Positions 7,335-15,461 of a stretch of 64,000 nucleotides of DNA are shown here, in pieces; position 1 is the first letter of the stretch; each line of letters starts with the position of its first letter. The notes under the pieces are model-generated. The model was not told where the DNA came from. It ran no database searches and was given only the letters and a program-made list of their open reading frames with translations. Origin of the DNA: CALWOS01 sp963595735 (GTDB lineage: Bacteria; Bacillota; Clostridia; Oscillospirales; Oscillospiraceae); the NCBI GenBank assembly GCA_963595735.1, contig CAVBJJ010000004.1, positions 23,053 to 87,052 on the forward strand, written 5' to 3'. Position numbers and translations under genes: made by a program.

Positions 7335-7353
7335 AAAAGCAAAATATGAAACG

Positions 7354-7387
7354 ACCCTGCGGTCTGGCTGATGTCAGACCGCAGGGT
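7354..7387. terminator. Bidirectional terminator between convergent genes
   Basis: A 13-bp perfect stem ACCCTGCGGTCTG/CAGACCGCAGGGT has an eight-base loop. It is followed by TTTTGCTTT on the plus side and preceded by an A-rich stretch that gives T-runs on the minus side. It serves the nucleotidyltransferase gene and the convergent PocR/AraC gene. Confidence 0.88.
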
Positions 7388-7415
7388 TTTGCTTTATACA
7401 TTATTACATATGCTG

Positions 7416-8681
7416 TTATTTTTCCTCCGGGCGGCTGTCCTGAAGGCGAACCTTGTATTGCTTGGGCGTTTCGCCGGTAATGCGCTTGAAAACCTTGGTA
7501 AAGTAGCTTTGATCCTCAAAGCCCACCACGCCGGCGATCTCCAGCAGGCTCAGCTCGCTGTCCCGGAGCAGCTCCACACTGCGCTCGATCCGCATCCGGC
7601 TGAGGTACTCGGTAAAGCTGGTCTGCATCTCCTGCCGAAACAGCTTGGAGAGATAATTTTCGCTGACGAACAGGCGGCGCGCCAGGGTCTTGAGCGTGAC
7701 CTTTTCCATGTAGTGCGCCGTGATATACAGCAGCGCCTGGGCCGTGATGCCGGACAGCTCCCGGTTTTCGCCGAAAATTTCCACAGCAAACAGCGTGATC
7801 ACATTTTTCGCCCAGGCGTAAATATCCTCCGGGGAAGTGCCCACACCGGAGACCCGGAACAGACCGTTGTCCTCTCCCATGACCTTTTGCAGGGTGCCCT
7901 CGTCCCGGAAAATGCTGTGCGCCATTTCTCCGAACAGCCAGATGATCCGCTCCTTGACATCGTCCGTGCTCATGCCCTCGCCGCCAAGCAGCTCCTGGAT
8001 ATAGACCTTTAAGCAGGCAACGGCTTCCTCCCGCCGTCCCTCCCGGGTCAGCCGCAGCAGGGTCTGCTCCAGCTCCACGCTGGCGGGCACCTTTGTCAAA
8101 ATCGGCTCGCCGCACCACTTGCTCTCGTTCAGCTGGGCGTTGGTGTCCAGCTGGCGCTTGTGCCGGGCGGCGATCTGCACCAGGTCGTGCTCCTCCCGCC
8201 GATCCTTGATTAAGGCGCTGTACAGCAAAACGGAGAGCTTTTGCACCTGCTCGGTGGTATAGCGGGGCATTTTGGTGATGAACACCGCCGCGCGCGTTAG
8301 GGGCAGCGAGGCCGTATTGGACAGAGACGCCGCTTTTTCCAGCAGCCGCTCGTCGCTTTCCTCCACCGCCAGGGGACCGGCCACCACACAGCCGCGATAG
8401 CCCGACTCCGTTACCAGCGGCACCGCGATATGCACCAGTCCGCTTGGGCAATAGTACACATACGGCTCCTCCAGCTGGCTTGCCAGATTCATGGAAAAGA
8501 TCCGGCTTTGGCTGCACTCACTGTCCTGATGGGAAACGGCAAAAAACTTGCAGATCTTTTTGTCGATCTGGAATTCCCTTTCTACCGTGCCGTCCGGACG
8601 ATAGACGCTGATCGGCACACCGGTGCAGGTGCTGTACGCCTCAAGAATCTCCCATTGATTGCCCTTGCAAAACGCTGCCAC
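7416..8681 (-). CDS. PocR-domain AraC-family transcriptional regulator
   Basis: The protein has 421 residues. The start is a GTG at 8681, set by a GGAGGG site five bases upstream; no in-frame ATG lies near. Residues about 10-175 match the PocR sensory domain, including its Cys-rich part (CKFF...SECSQSR...YYCPSGLVHIAVP). This domain is thought to bind small hydrocarbon-derived ligands such as propanediol in the pdu/cob regulator PocR. The middle is helical. Residues about 318-415 are an AraC-type double helix-turn-helix (TLKTLARRLFVSENYLSKLFRQ, then GFEDQSYFTKVFKRITG). No pdu, eut or other metabolic operon adjoins it, so its target is not evident. It is divergent from the beta-CASP gene and has its own promoter and a leader hairpin. 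Confidence 0.88.
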   Translation of the reverse strand: MAAFCKGNQWEILEAYSTCTGVPISVYRPDGTVEREFQIDKKICKFFAVSHQDSECSQSRIFSMNLASQLEEPYVYYCPSGLVHIAVPLVTESGYRGCVVAGPLAVEESDERLLEKAASLSNTASLPLTRAAVFITKMPRYTTEQVQKLSVLLYSALIKDRREEHDLVQIAARHKRQLDTNAQLNESKWCGEPILTKVPASVELEQTLLRLTREGRREEAVACLKVYIQELLGGEGMSTDDVKERIIWLFGEMAHSIFRDEGTLQKVMGEDNGLFRVSGVGTSPEDIYAWAKNVITLFAVEIFGENRELSGITAQALLYITAHYMEKVTLKTLARRLFVSENYLSKLFRQEMQTSFTEYLSRMRIERSVELLRDSELSLLEIAGVVGFEDQSYFTKVFKRITGETPKQYKVRLQDSRPEEK

Positions 8682-8701
8682 ACGGTTTCCCTCCGTTTCT
8701 G

Positions 8702-8728
8702 TTTTTCGTGGGAAGTCCCCACGAAAAA
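8702..8728 (-). other. Leader hairpin of the PocR/AraC gene
   Basis: An 11-bp perfect stem TTTTTCGTGGG/CCCACGAAAAA with a five-base loop lies between the predicted transcription start (near 8759) and the GGAGGG ribosome site of the regulator gene. It could affect translation or mRNA stability, or be a protein target. No T-run follows in the direction of transcription. Confidence 0.65.
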
Positions 8729-8765
8729 TTTGGTAAAATTAGTATCTGCATTTCAAATTACCATT

Positions 8766-8793
8766 ATTATATCACAACTTCGGCAATTGTCCA
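8766..8793 (-). promoter_or_regulatory. Promoter of the PocR/AraC gene
   Basis: On the minus strand TGGACA (8788-8793) and TATAAT (8766-8771) are 16 bp apart, with TGA before the -10 box. The start of transcription would be near 8759, giving a leader of about 78 nt. The rest of the 380-bp divergent interval (8794-8980) shows nothing further that I can support. Confidence 0.72.
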
Positions 8794-8982
8794 TAAAAAC
8801 CGCAGGAAATCGCACAATTTTTTATCTAATTCGGAACGAAACCGCCGTTTCTGTCCCCCGAACTACCATATCTGGCGGTTTTTGCCGCCAAAAGCAGGGC
8901 TGCGGCACATCCCGTATCCATCCGCCACCGGCGGACAGTGTGGCAAGCCGGGAATTTTCTTCCATTGTTTACAGCTTTTACA

Positions 8983-9011
8983 TGGACGAATACCAACAAC
9001 TGTGGTATAAT
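8983..9011 (+). promoter_or_regulatory. Promoter of the beta-CASP hydrolase gene
   Basis: TGGACG (8983-8988) and TATAAT (9006-9011) have a 17-bp spacer and an extended TGG before the -10 box. The pair is about 50 bp upstream of the ATG at 9063. Confidence 0.7.
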
Positions 9012-9062
9012 TGCCGCGTTCATTACCCTCCCCTCCGGAGCGGAAACAAGGAGTTGACATAG

Positions 9063-10682
9063 ATGAAACTTACTTTTCTCGGTGCCTGCCACGAAGTGAC
9101 CGGCAGCTGCACCCTGATCGAGATCAACGGAAAATACGGTCTGGTAGACTACGGCATGGAGCAGGGAAGAAACCTGTATGAAAACGAAGATCTCCCCGTC
9201 AAGCCCGGGGACATTGATTTTCTGCTTTTGACCCACGCCCATATCGACCACTCCGGTATGATCCCTCTCCTGTACAAAAACGGTTTTCAGGGGCAGGTTT
9301 TCTCCACAGATGTCACCGCGCAGCTGTGCCAGATCATGCTCCGCGACAGCGCCCACATCCAGATGCAGGAGGCCGAGTGGAAAAGCCGCAAGGCCATCCG
9401 CGCCGGCGGAAGCGCACTGGAACCGGTTTACGATATCAACGACGCCGAGGGCGCACTGGAGCTGTTCGTCCCCTGCACCTACGGCCAGATGGTGGATGTT
9501 GCCCCCGGCGTGCAGTGCCGCTTTACGGACATTGGCCACCTGCTTGGCTCCTCCTGCATCGAGGTCTGGCTGACCGAGGGCGGCGAGACCCGTAAAATCG
9601 TCTTCTCCGGCGATGTGGGCAATATCAACCAGCCCATTCTGAAGGACCCCAACACCGTGGACGAGACCGACTATCTGCTGATCGAGTCCACCTATGGCGA
9701 CCGGCTACACCCGGAGCGCCCGGATTATATCTCCATTCTGGCCGACTACATCCAGCGCACCTTTGACCGGGGCGGCAATGTGGTCATCCCCTCGTTTGCC
9801 GTGGGACGCACCCAGGAGCTGCTGTACTTCATCCGCGAGATCAAGGAGCAGGGACGCATCCACGGCCACGACGGCTTTTCCGTGTATGTTGACAGCCCCC
9901 TTGCCAACGAGGCCACCCGCATTTTCCAGAACTGCAACCCCGCCTATCTGGACGAGGACGCCCGCGCGCTCATCAACCGCGGTATCAACCCCCTGGTGTT
10001 CCCCGGGCTGAAAACCTCCATCTCCGCGGACGACTCCAAGGCCATCAACTTTGACCCCACCCCCAAGGTCATTCTCTCCGCCTCCGGTATGTGCGACGCC
10101 GGCCGTATCCGGCACCACCTCAAGCACAACCTGTGGCGGGGCGATTCCACCGTGCTGTTCGTGGGCTACCAGTCCGAGGGCACCCTGGGACGCATTCTGC
10201 ATGACGGCGCAAAGACCGTGAAGCTGTTCGGCGAGGATGTCGCCGTCCACGCGGAGATCGGCGTGCTGCCCGGCATCAGCGGCCACGCGGACAAGGCCGG
10301 GCTGCTGGCCTGGATCGACGCTTTCTCCAAAAAGCCCCGCCAGGTCTTTGTCAACCACGGCGAGGACACCGTCACGGACACCTTTGCCCAGACCATTCAG
10401 GAGACCTTCGGCATCCCCGCCTACGCCCCCTACAGCGGCGCGGCATACGACCTGCTGGCCGGTGAGTTCCTCCGCCGTCCCGCCGGCATCCCCATCGAGC
10501 GCAGCGCCAACGAGGTCGCCATGACCGAGGGACGCCGCCGGGGCAACGCCCTGTATGCCCGGGTCGTGGAAGCACTGGATCAGCTTTCCGCCACTGTGCG
10601 CAGCTGCGAGGGGTATTCCAACAAAGAGCTGGAACAGCTGGAAAAGCAGCTGCGTAAGCTGGAGGAGCATATCCGGAAATAA
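9063..10682 (+). CDS. Metallo-beta-lactamase/beta-CASP RNA hydrolase
   Basis: The protein has 539 residues, with an ATG behind AAGGAG. The MBL zinc motif HAHIDH is at 58-63. Further zinc-ligand motifs are GHLLGSS (about 157-163), the SGDVGN strand (about 179-184) and the late GISGHAD and FVNHGE motifs. The SASGMCDAGRI segment (about 340-350) is the beta-CASP signature of the CPSF73-like branch. Family members are exo/endoribonucleases of the YsgA/TTHA0252 type acting on RNA in the cytosol. It differs from RNase J1/J2, which are longer on the C-terminal side and have another N-terminus. It is followed after 20 bp by hemZ and probably shares its transcript. The substrate is unknown. Confidence 0.88.
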   Translation: MKLTFLGACHEVTGSCTLIEINGKYGLVDYGMEQGRNLYENEDLPVKPGDIDFLLLTHAHIDHSGMIPLLYKNGFQGQVFSTDVTAQLCQIMLRDSAHIQMQEAEWKSRKAIRAGGSALEPVYDINDAEGALELFVPCTYGQMVDVAPGVQCRFTDIGHLLGSSCIEVWLTEGGETRKIVFSGDVGNINQPILKDPNTVDETDYLLIESTYGDRLHPERPDYISILADYIQRTFDRGGNVVIPSFAVGRTQELLYFIREIKEQGRIHGHDGFSVYVDSPLANEATRIFQNCNPAYLDEDARALINRGINPLVFPGLKTSISADDSKAINFDPTPKVILSASGMCDAGRIRHHLKHNLWRGDSTVLFVGYQSEGTLGRILHDGAKTVKLFGEDVAVHAEIGVLPGISGHADKAGLLAWIDAFSKKPRQVFVNHGEDTVTDTFAQTIQETFGIPAYAPYSGAAYDLLAGEFLRRPAGIPIERSANEVAMTEGRRRGNALYARVVEALDQLSATVRSCEGYSNKELEQLEKQLRKLEEHIRK

Positions 10683-10702
10683 ACCGTATCGGAGCATCCC
10701 TT

Positions 10703-12184
10703 ATGAACCTGTACTTGTATGGACACGAATATAAATACGCCGCCGAGCAGGTGCTGCTGACCCAATTCCCCCAGGAGCGCCCCCTGTACCCCGAGGGAAA
10801 GCCTACCGGAAACCGGGCGGAGCTGCGCCTGTCCCGGGGCGCCCACTGGGTCACCGCCACCTGCCGGCTGGTGATCGACAACAAAATCTGGAACGGCTGC
10901 GCCCGGGTGCAAACGGCGGAGCTGACCGATGCGCTGGTCTCCGACCGTTTGTGCCAGCGGGCGGTCAAGCTGGCCTTTTACCGTGCCTGCGTCTGCCGCA
11001 GCGGCGTTCGCCCCCCCTGGGGCGCGCTGACGGGCATTCGCCCCACCAAGCTGCTGACCAATCTGCTGGACGACGGGCTTTCCGAGCCTGCCGCCCTGGA
11101 CGCCTTTATGACGCGCTATGATGTCAGCCGTCCCCGGGCGGAGCTGTGCCTGGATTCCGCCAGAGCCTCCCGGACGGCGGCGCACTCCCTTGCGCCAAAG
11201 GACATCTGCCTGTATGTGGGCATTCCCTTTTGCCCCACCCGCTGCGCCTATTGCAGCTTTGTCAGCCAATCCGTGGAAAAAAGCATGAAGCTGCTGCCCC
11301 CCTTTCTGGAGGCGCTGGAGCAGGAAATCGCCGCCACCGCCGCGGTGGTAAAGCAGCTGGGGCTGCGGGTGGTCTCCCTGTACATGGGCGGCGGTACCCC
11401 GACCACCCTTTCCCCGGAGCAGCTGGATCGGCTGTGCGCCGTGCTGGCGCAGGAGTTTGACCTCTCCGGTCTGCGGGATTACTCCGTGGAGGCCGGCAGA
11501 CCGGACACCATCACCCGGGAAAAGCTGGCGGTGCTGCGTGCCCACGGCGTGAACCGGATCAGCGTCAACCCCCAGACCATGGAGGATGGCGTGCTGGAGA
11601 CCATCGGCCGCCGCCACAGCGCCCGGGATGTGCTGGACGCGCTGGCGCTGGTGCGGGAGCATCCCGGCTCTGCGGTGAACATGGATCTGATCGCCGGTCT
11701 GCCCGGGGACAGCCCCGCGGGCTTTTCCCGCACGCTGGATCAGGTGCTGGCATTGGATGTGGAAAATATCACGGTACACACCCTGAGCCTGAAAAAGGGA
11801 ACCCGGCTGACGCTGGAGCAGATCCCCATCCCGGACGCCAGGGCTGTGGGCGAAATGCTTGCCGAGGCCAACCGGCGGTTGGCTGGCGCGGCTTACCGGC
11901 CCTATTACCTCTACCGCCAGAAGTTCATGTCCGGCGGCTTTGAGAATGTGGGCTGGAGCAAGCCGGGGCATGATAATCTATATAACATCTGCATTATGGA
12001 AGAGCTTTGCTCCATTCTGGCCATGGGCGGCGGGGGCAGCACCAAGCTGGTGGATCCCACAAAGGGACGCATCGAGCGGCTGTTCGCGCCCAAGTACCCG
12101 CTGGAATATATCCAGCGTATCGACCGGGTGCAAGGCGATAAAATCAAGATCAAGGAGTTTTACGATGGCTTATCAATTATCTGA
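10703..12184 (+). CDS. hemZ: HemZ-type radical SAM coproporphyrinogen dehydrogenase
   Basis: The protein has 493 residues. Residues 1-165 form the HemZ-specific N-terminal region, including GALTGIRPTKL (about 107-117). The radical SAM site CPTRCAYC has Cys177, Cys181 and Cys184, followed by GGGTPT, the SAM-binding glycine motif. The length and N-terminus separate it from HemN and HemW. HemZ is described as an oxygen-independent coproporphyrinogen III oxidase in Bacillus. No other tetrapyrrole genes lie in the window, so in this organism it could serve heme synthesis or another radical SAM reaction. Its last 20 bases overlap the following kinase gene, which suggests coupled translation. Confidence 0.88.
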   Translation: MNLYLYGHEYKYAAEQVLLTQFPQERPLYPEGKPTGNRAELRLSRGAHWVTATCRLVIDNKIWNGCARVQTAELTDALVSDRLCQRAVKLAFYRACVCRSGVRPPWGALTGIRPTKLLTNLLDDGLSEPAALDAFMTRYDVSRPRAELCLDSARASRTAAHSLAPKDICLYVGIPFCPTRCAYCSFVSQSVEKSMKLLPPFLEALEQEIAATAAVVKQLGLRVVSLYMGGGTPTTLSPEQLDRLCAVLAQEFDLSGLRDYSVEAGRPDTITREKLAVLRAHGVNRISVNPQTMEDGVLETIGRRHSARDVLDALALVREHPGSAVNMDLIAGLPGDSPAGFSRTLDQVLALDVENITVHTLSLKKGTRLTLEQIPIPDARAVGEMLAEANRRLAGAAYRPYYLYRQKFMSGGFENVGWSKPGHDNLYNICIMEELCSILAMGGGGSTKLVDPTKGRIERLFAPKYPLEYIQRIDRVQGDKIKIKEFYDGLSII

Positions 12185-13100
12185 GATCAACCATAAGATC
12201 CAGTCTGACCCCGTGGCCTTTCTGGAGGAAAGTGACGCTGCCTTTCAGGAAAAAATCAACAAAACCGCCGACCGCATCCTGCAGCACCGGCAGCACAGCC
12301 CCATCGTGCTGCTCAGCGGCCCCTCCGGCAGCGGCAAGACCACCTCTGCCATGAAGCTGCGGGACGCGTTGGAGCAGCGGGGCGTTCGCTCCCACAGCAT
12401 CGCCATGGACGACTATTTCCAGACGGTCGATCCCCGCACCTCCCCCCGCACGCCGGAGGGGGAAATTGACCTGGAATCCCCCCTCTGCCTGGATATCCAA
12501 CTGCTGGAGGAGCATTTCCAGATGCTGGAAGCGGGCGAGACGATCCTGGTTCCCAAATATGAATTCTCCCGCCAGATGCGGGTCGTGCAGCCCACCCGCC
12601 GCCTGCATCTGGGCAAGGATGAGATCGTCATTTTCGAGGGCATCCACGCCCTTAACGACATGATCACCGACCGCGCCGGCGATGCGTTCAAGCTATTTGT
12701 CAGCGCCAAGAGCGAGATCAAGGACGGCGACCAACTGTTGGTTCCCGCCCACTGGGTACGCCTGATGCGCCGCACAGTGCGGGATTACCTGTTCCGCGGC
12801 GCGGACGCCGCCCAGACCATGGCCATGTGGCCCAATGTGCGCCGGGGTGAGCGGAAGTATATCACCCCCTTTAAGCACAAGGCCGACCTGACCCTGGACA
12901 CCACACACCCTTACGAGGTCAGCGTACTGTGCAACCGTGCCGCCCAGCTGTTTCCCGGCATCAACACGGACAACGAGCACTACGAGGAAGTCCACGATAT
13001 GCTCCGGGTTCTGGGACAGTTTTTGCCCATCGACCACCATCTTGTCCGCCCGGACGCCCTGCTGCGGGAGTTCATCGGCGGCGGCATTTACGAGTACTGA
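12165..13100 (+). CDS. Uridine-kinase-like nucleoside kinase
   Basis: The protein has 311 residues. I take the ATG at 12165, which has AAGGAG eight bases upstream inside the end of hemZ; the frame is open farther upstream but without a site. The P-loop GPSGSGKTT is at 52-60, followed by SHSIAMDDYF, the PRK/URK-type Asp-Asp-Tyr motif, and the FEGIHALN strand. These are features of the phosphoribulokinase/uridine kinase family. Many clostridial relatives carry an N-terminal TGS domain, and this one has only a short helical N-terminus (1-45). It would phosphorylate a nucleoside with ATP or GTP; which one is not visible. The stop overlaps the next start in ATGA. Confidence 0.85.
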   Translation: MAYQLSEINHKIQSDPVAFLEESDAAFQEKINKTADRILQHRQHSPIVLLSGPSGSGKTTSAMKLRDALEQRGVRSHSIAMDDYFQTVDPRTSPRTPEGEIDLESPLCLDIQLLEEHFQMLEAGETILVPKYEFSRQMRVVQPTRRLHLGKDEIVIFEGIHALNDMITDRAGDAFKLFVSAKSEIKDGDQLLVPAHWVRLMRRTVRDYLFRGADAAQTMAMWPNVRRGERKYITPFKHKADLTLDTTHPYEVSVLCNRAAQLFPGINTDNEHYEEVHDMLRVLGQFLPIDHHLVRPDALLREFIGGGIYEY

Positions 13101-13666
13101 TGCTCCACGCCATTCAGGCCTTTGACGCCCACCTGCTTCTGTTTTTGCAGGCGCAGCTGCACTCCGGCGGCATGACCGCGCTGATGCGGGTCATCACGGC
13201 GCTGGGCAACGGCGGGGCGCTTTGGCTGGTTCTGGCGGCGCTGTTGCTGCTGCGGCGGAAAACCCGCCGTGGCGCGGTGTTTCTGGTGCTGTGCCTGCTC
13301 TGCGCCACGGTGATTGGCAGCGTGGTTCTCAAGCATCTTGTGCTGCGGCCGCGCCCCTATACGGTGCTGGAGCAGCTGATTTTGCTCATCCCGCCGGAGC
13401 ACACCACCAGCTTCCCCTCCGGCCACAGCTGTTCCAGCGTGGCCAGTGCGCTGGCGCTGACGCTGGTGTTCGGCAAAAAGGGCGCCTGGGCCTTTCTGCC
13501 CGCCGGGCTGATCGCTTTCAGCCGCCTGTATGTGGGTGTACACTATCCCACGGATGTTCTCTGCGGCGCGGCGCTGGGGGCTGTGACCACGCTGGTGCTG
13601 TATCGTCTGCTGTGGCCGCGCCTTGCGGGAATCGGCAAAAATAACGCAAAAAACACCGCAGCCTGA
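13100..13666 (+). CDS. PAP2-family membrane phosphatase
   Basis: The protein has 188 residues and starts at the ATG of the ATGA overlap with the kinase gene. The three phosphatase motifs are present: KHLVLRPRP (about 79-87), PSGHSCS (about 108-114) and SRLYVGVHYPTD (about 138-149). About five to six hydrophobic segments surround them. PAP2 proteins of this length dephosphorylate lipid phosphates such as undecaprenyl pyrophosphate or phosphatidylglycerophosphate on the outer face of the membrane. The substrate cannot be told from sequence. It is the last gene of the 9063-13666 transcript; the terminator stem overlaps its stop codon. Confidence 0.9.
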   Translation: MLHAIQAFDAHLLLFLQAQLHSGGMTALMRVITALGNGGALWLVLAALLLLRRKTRRGAVFLVLCLLCATVIGSVVLKHLVLRPRPYTVLEQLILLIPPEHTTSFPSGHSCSSVASALALTLVFGKKGAWAFLPAGLIAFSRLYVGVHYPTDVLCGAALGAVTTLVLYRLLWPRLAGIGKNNAKNTAA

Positions 13667-13680
13667 AAGCTGCGGTGTTT
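13651..13680. terminator. Terminator overlapping the PAP2 stop codon
   Basis: A 12-bp perfect stem AAACACCGCAGC/GCTGCGGTGTTT has the loop CTGAAA, which contains the TGA stop. It is followed by CTTCTTCG and preceded by A-runs, so it may act in both directions for the convergent mntP gene. Confidence 0.8.
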
Positions 13681-13720
13681 CTTCTTCGTTCCCTTTTCGC
13701 TCCCTTACAGGAGCAGCGTC

Positions 13721-14281
13721 TTACATCAGCCCCTGGATCAACAGTTTGACGCCAATCCCCAGCAGGATGCAACCGCCCAGAATTTCGGCGACCTTGCCCT
13801 TGATGCCGGGGATCCGGCTTCCGGCCATGCCGCCGATGGTACATACGCAAAAGGTGACGATACCGATCACAAGACATGAGGGGATCAGGGAGACATCCTC
13901 CATGAACGCAAAACTCACACCAACGGCAAGGGCGTCGATGCTGGTGGCAACGGCCAGCGCCAGCATCTTGGAGGGCGAGAGATCCACCACGGTTTCCTCC
14001 TCTTCCTCCTCCGATTTCTTACATGCCTCCACGATCATGCGGATGCCGATAAAGGCCAGCAGGCCGCAGCTGATATAGGGACCGAAGCGGCTGATATATC
14101 CGCTGACTGTTCCCGCCAGAAAACATCCCAGCAGGGGCATCAGGAACTGGAACGCGCCAAAGTACAGGCTCATGGTCAGGGCGTGGCGCAGCCGAAAATC
14201 CCGGTTTGCCAGACCATAGCTGATGCTGATGGCAAAGGCGTCCATGGCCAGGCTCAGGCCGATGAGTACAATTGAGATCAT
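13721..14281 (-). CDS. mntP: MntP-type manganese efflux pump
   Basis: The protein has 186 residues and six hydrophobic segments. It shows the two conserved acidic repeats of the family, SLAMDAFAIS (about 9-18) and ATSIDALAVG (about 110-119), with an acidic cytosolic loop (SEEEEEE near 89-95) between the halves. MntP exports Mn2+ and protects against manganese overload. In many bacteria the gene follows a yybP-ykoY Mn2+ riboswitch; here only 34 bp separate its start from the divergent tadA start, so no such element fits. It is transcribed toward the PAP2 terminator. Confidence 0.92.
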   Translation of the reverse strand: MISIVLIGLSLAMDAFAISISYGLANRDFRLRHALTMSLYFGAFQFLMPLLGCFLAGTVSGYISRFGPYISCGLLAFIGIRMIVEACKKSEEEEEETVVDLSPSKMLALAVATSIDALAVGVSFAFMEDVSLIPSCLVIGIVTFCVCTIGGMAGSRIPGIKGKVAEILGGCILLGIGVKLLIQGLM

Positions 14282-14315
14282 AAAATCATTTTCTCCTTTT
14301 ATCGAGGTAAACAGT

Positions 14316-14813
14316 ATGTTGGAACAGGAATACTATATGCGCATGGCGCTGCAATTGGCGCAGCAGGCCGGCCAGGCCGGGGATGTCCCCGTGGGCTGCG
14401 TGATCGTAGACGGCAGCGGCAGGGTCATCGGCCGGGGCAAAAACCGCCGGGAGGAGACCCGCTCCGCCGCCGCCCACGCGGAGATGGCGGCCATCCACAT
14501 GGCCTGCACCGCCCGGGGAGACTGGCGGCTGGATGACTGCACGCTGTTCGTTACGCTGGAGCCATGCCCCATGTGCGCCGGCGCCATGATCAACGCCCGG
14601 CTGGGAACGCTGGTCTACGGCGCAAAGGAGCCGTTGACCGGCTCCTGCTGCAGTATTCTGGATCTGTTTTCCGAGCGCTATCCCGGCCACACCGCCGTCT
14701 ATGCCGGGGTGCTGGCAGAGGAGAGCCGCGCCCTGCTCCAGGCGTTTTTCACCGCCAAGCGGGAGGAAAACGCCATAAAAAAACCGCTGCGTGCAGAAGC
14801 GCAGCAGTTTTAA
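14316..14813 (+). CDS. tadA: tRNA adenosine(34) deaminase
   Basis: The protein has 165 residues. I start at ATG 14316, where the family homology begins (MLEQEYYMRMALQLAQQAG); the open frame upstream overlaps the divergent mntP gene. The zinc deaminase motifs are HAE (54-56, catalytic Glu56) and PCPMC (Cys84, Cys87). TadA converts A34 to inosine in tRNA-Arg(ACG), essential for decoding CGN codons. Length and motifs fit TadA rather than cytidine or guanine deaminase (NARLGTLVYGA follows the zinc site, as in TadA). Confidence 0.92.
   Translation: MLEQEYYMRMALQLAQQAGQAGDVPVGCVIVDGSGRVIGRGKNRREETRSAAAHAEMAAIHMACTARGDWRLDDCTLFVTLEPCPMCAGAMINARLGTLVYGAKEPLTGSCCSILDLFSERYPGHTAVYAGVLAEESRALLQAFFTAKREENAIKKPLRAEAQQF
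14782..14809 (-). terminator. Terminator of the phosphoribosyltransferase operon
   Basis: On the minus strand AACTGCTGCG/CGCAGCGGTT form a 10-bp stem (one wobble) with an eight-base loop, followed by TTTTTTTAT. It lies 15 bp past the stop of the phosphoribosyltransferase gene and inside the 3' end of the convergent tadA gene. Confidence 0.85.
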
Positions 14814-14823
14814 GAGGGCGGCT

Positions 14824-15378
14824 TTATTCCTTTGGCGTGCCGTCCGCGTTGAACAGGGGCAGATAGCCCAGCACGGTGATATCCTTGCGGTCGATGGCGT
14901 CGCCCTCAGCCAGAATGGCCATTTTGCCAACGATCTCTGCGCCGGCCTTGGCCATCAGCTTTTCCATGGCCTCCAGGGACTCGCCGGTGGAGATCACATC
15001 GTCCAGCACCAGCACCCGTTTTCCCTTGAGCATGGCCGCGTCCTGGGCATCCATGACCAGACGCTGCACCCGCTGGGTGGTGATGGAACGCACCTCCACG
15101 GAGAATGTGCCCTGCATATAGGCCTTTTCGCCCTTGCGCACCAGGAAGTATTTCTCCGCCTTGCTCTGGCGCGCCATCTCGTAGATCAAGGGAATGCTTT
15201 TGGCCTCCGGCGCGATCATGTAGTCATACTCCGGCGCCAGCTTGAGCAGCTCCCGGGCGGCGTGGATGGTCAATTCCACATCGCCGAAAATCACGAAAGC
15301 GCCAATATAAGTATCCGGGGAAATCGGACAGAGGGGCAGCTCCCGTTTCAGGCCTGCAATATCAATTTCATAAGTCAT
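14824..15378 (-). CDS. Adenine/xanthine-type phosphoribosyltransferase
   Basis: The protein has 184 residues. The start at ATG 15378 is set by GGGAGGA seven bases upstream; the ATG at 15393 would lie upstream of that site. The PRPP-binding signature VLVLDDVISTGES is near 113-125, and the fold order fits class I phosphoribosyltransferases of the adenine type. Family members salvage purine bases with PRPP, and some act as regulators. Adenine phosphoribosyltransferases are usually about 170 residues, so the length fits, but the base specificity is not certain. It is last in the XRE-lepA-cinA direction and may be co-transcribed, although an 83-bp gap with a GC hairpin separates it from cinA. Confidence 0.82.
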   Translation of the reverse strand: MTYEIDIAGLKRELPLCPISPDTYIGAFVIFGDVELTIHAARELLKLAPEYDYMIAPEAKSIPLIYEMARQSKAEKYFLVRKGEKAYMQGTFSVEVRSITTQRVQRLVMDAQDAAMLKGKRVLVLDDVISTGESLEAMEKLMAKAGAEIVGKMAILAEGDAIDRKDITVLGYLPLFNADGTPKE

Positions 15379-15461
15379 GGATGATCCTCCCATCGGCCGC
15401 CGCAGCGGCCGTATTTTTTTATCTCTTTTCGCAAAAAACGATCTTATGTTCCCGCACTGTA

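Noticed and set aside
14282..14315. yybP-ykoY manganese riboswitch for mntP
   Set aside because: Only 34 bp separate mntP from the divergent tadA; the element needs about 100 nt.
15394..15420. CGGCCGC-CGCA-GCGGCCG hairpin followed by a T-run on the plus strand
   Set aside because: No plus-strand gene precedes it, and on the minus strand it is not followed by T. It may be a leader structure of the phosphoribosyltransferase gene, but a terminator call is not supported.
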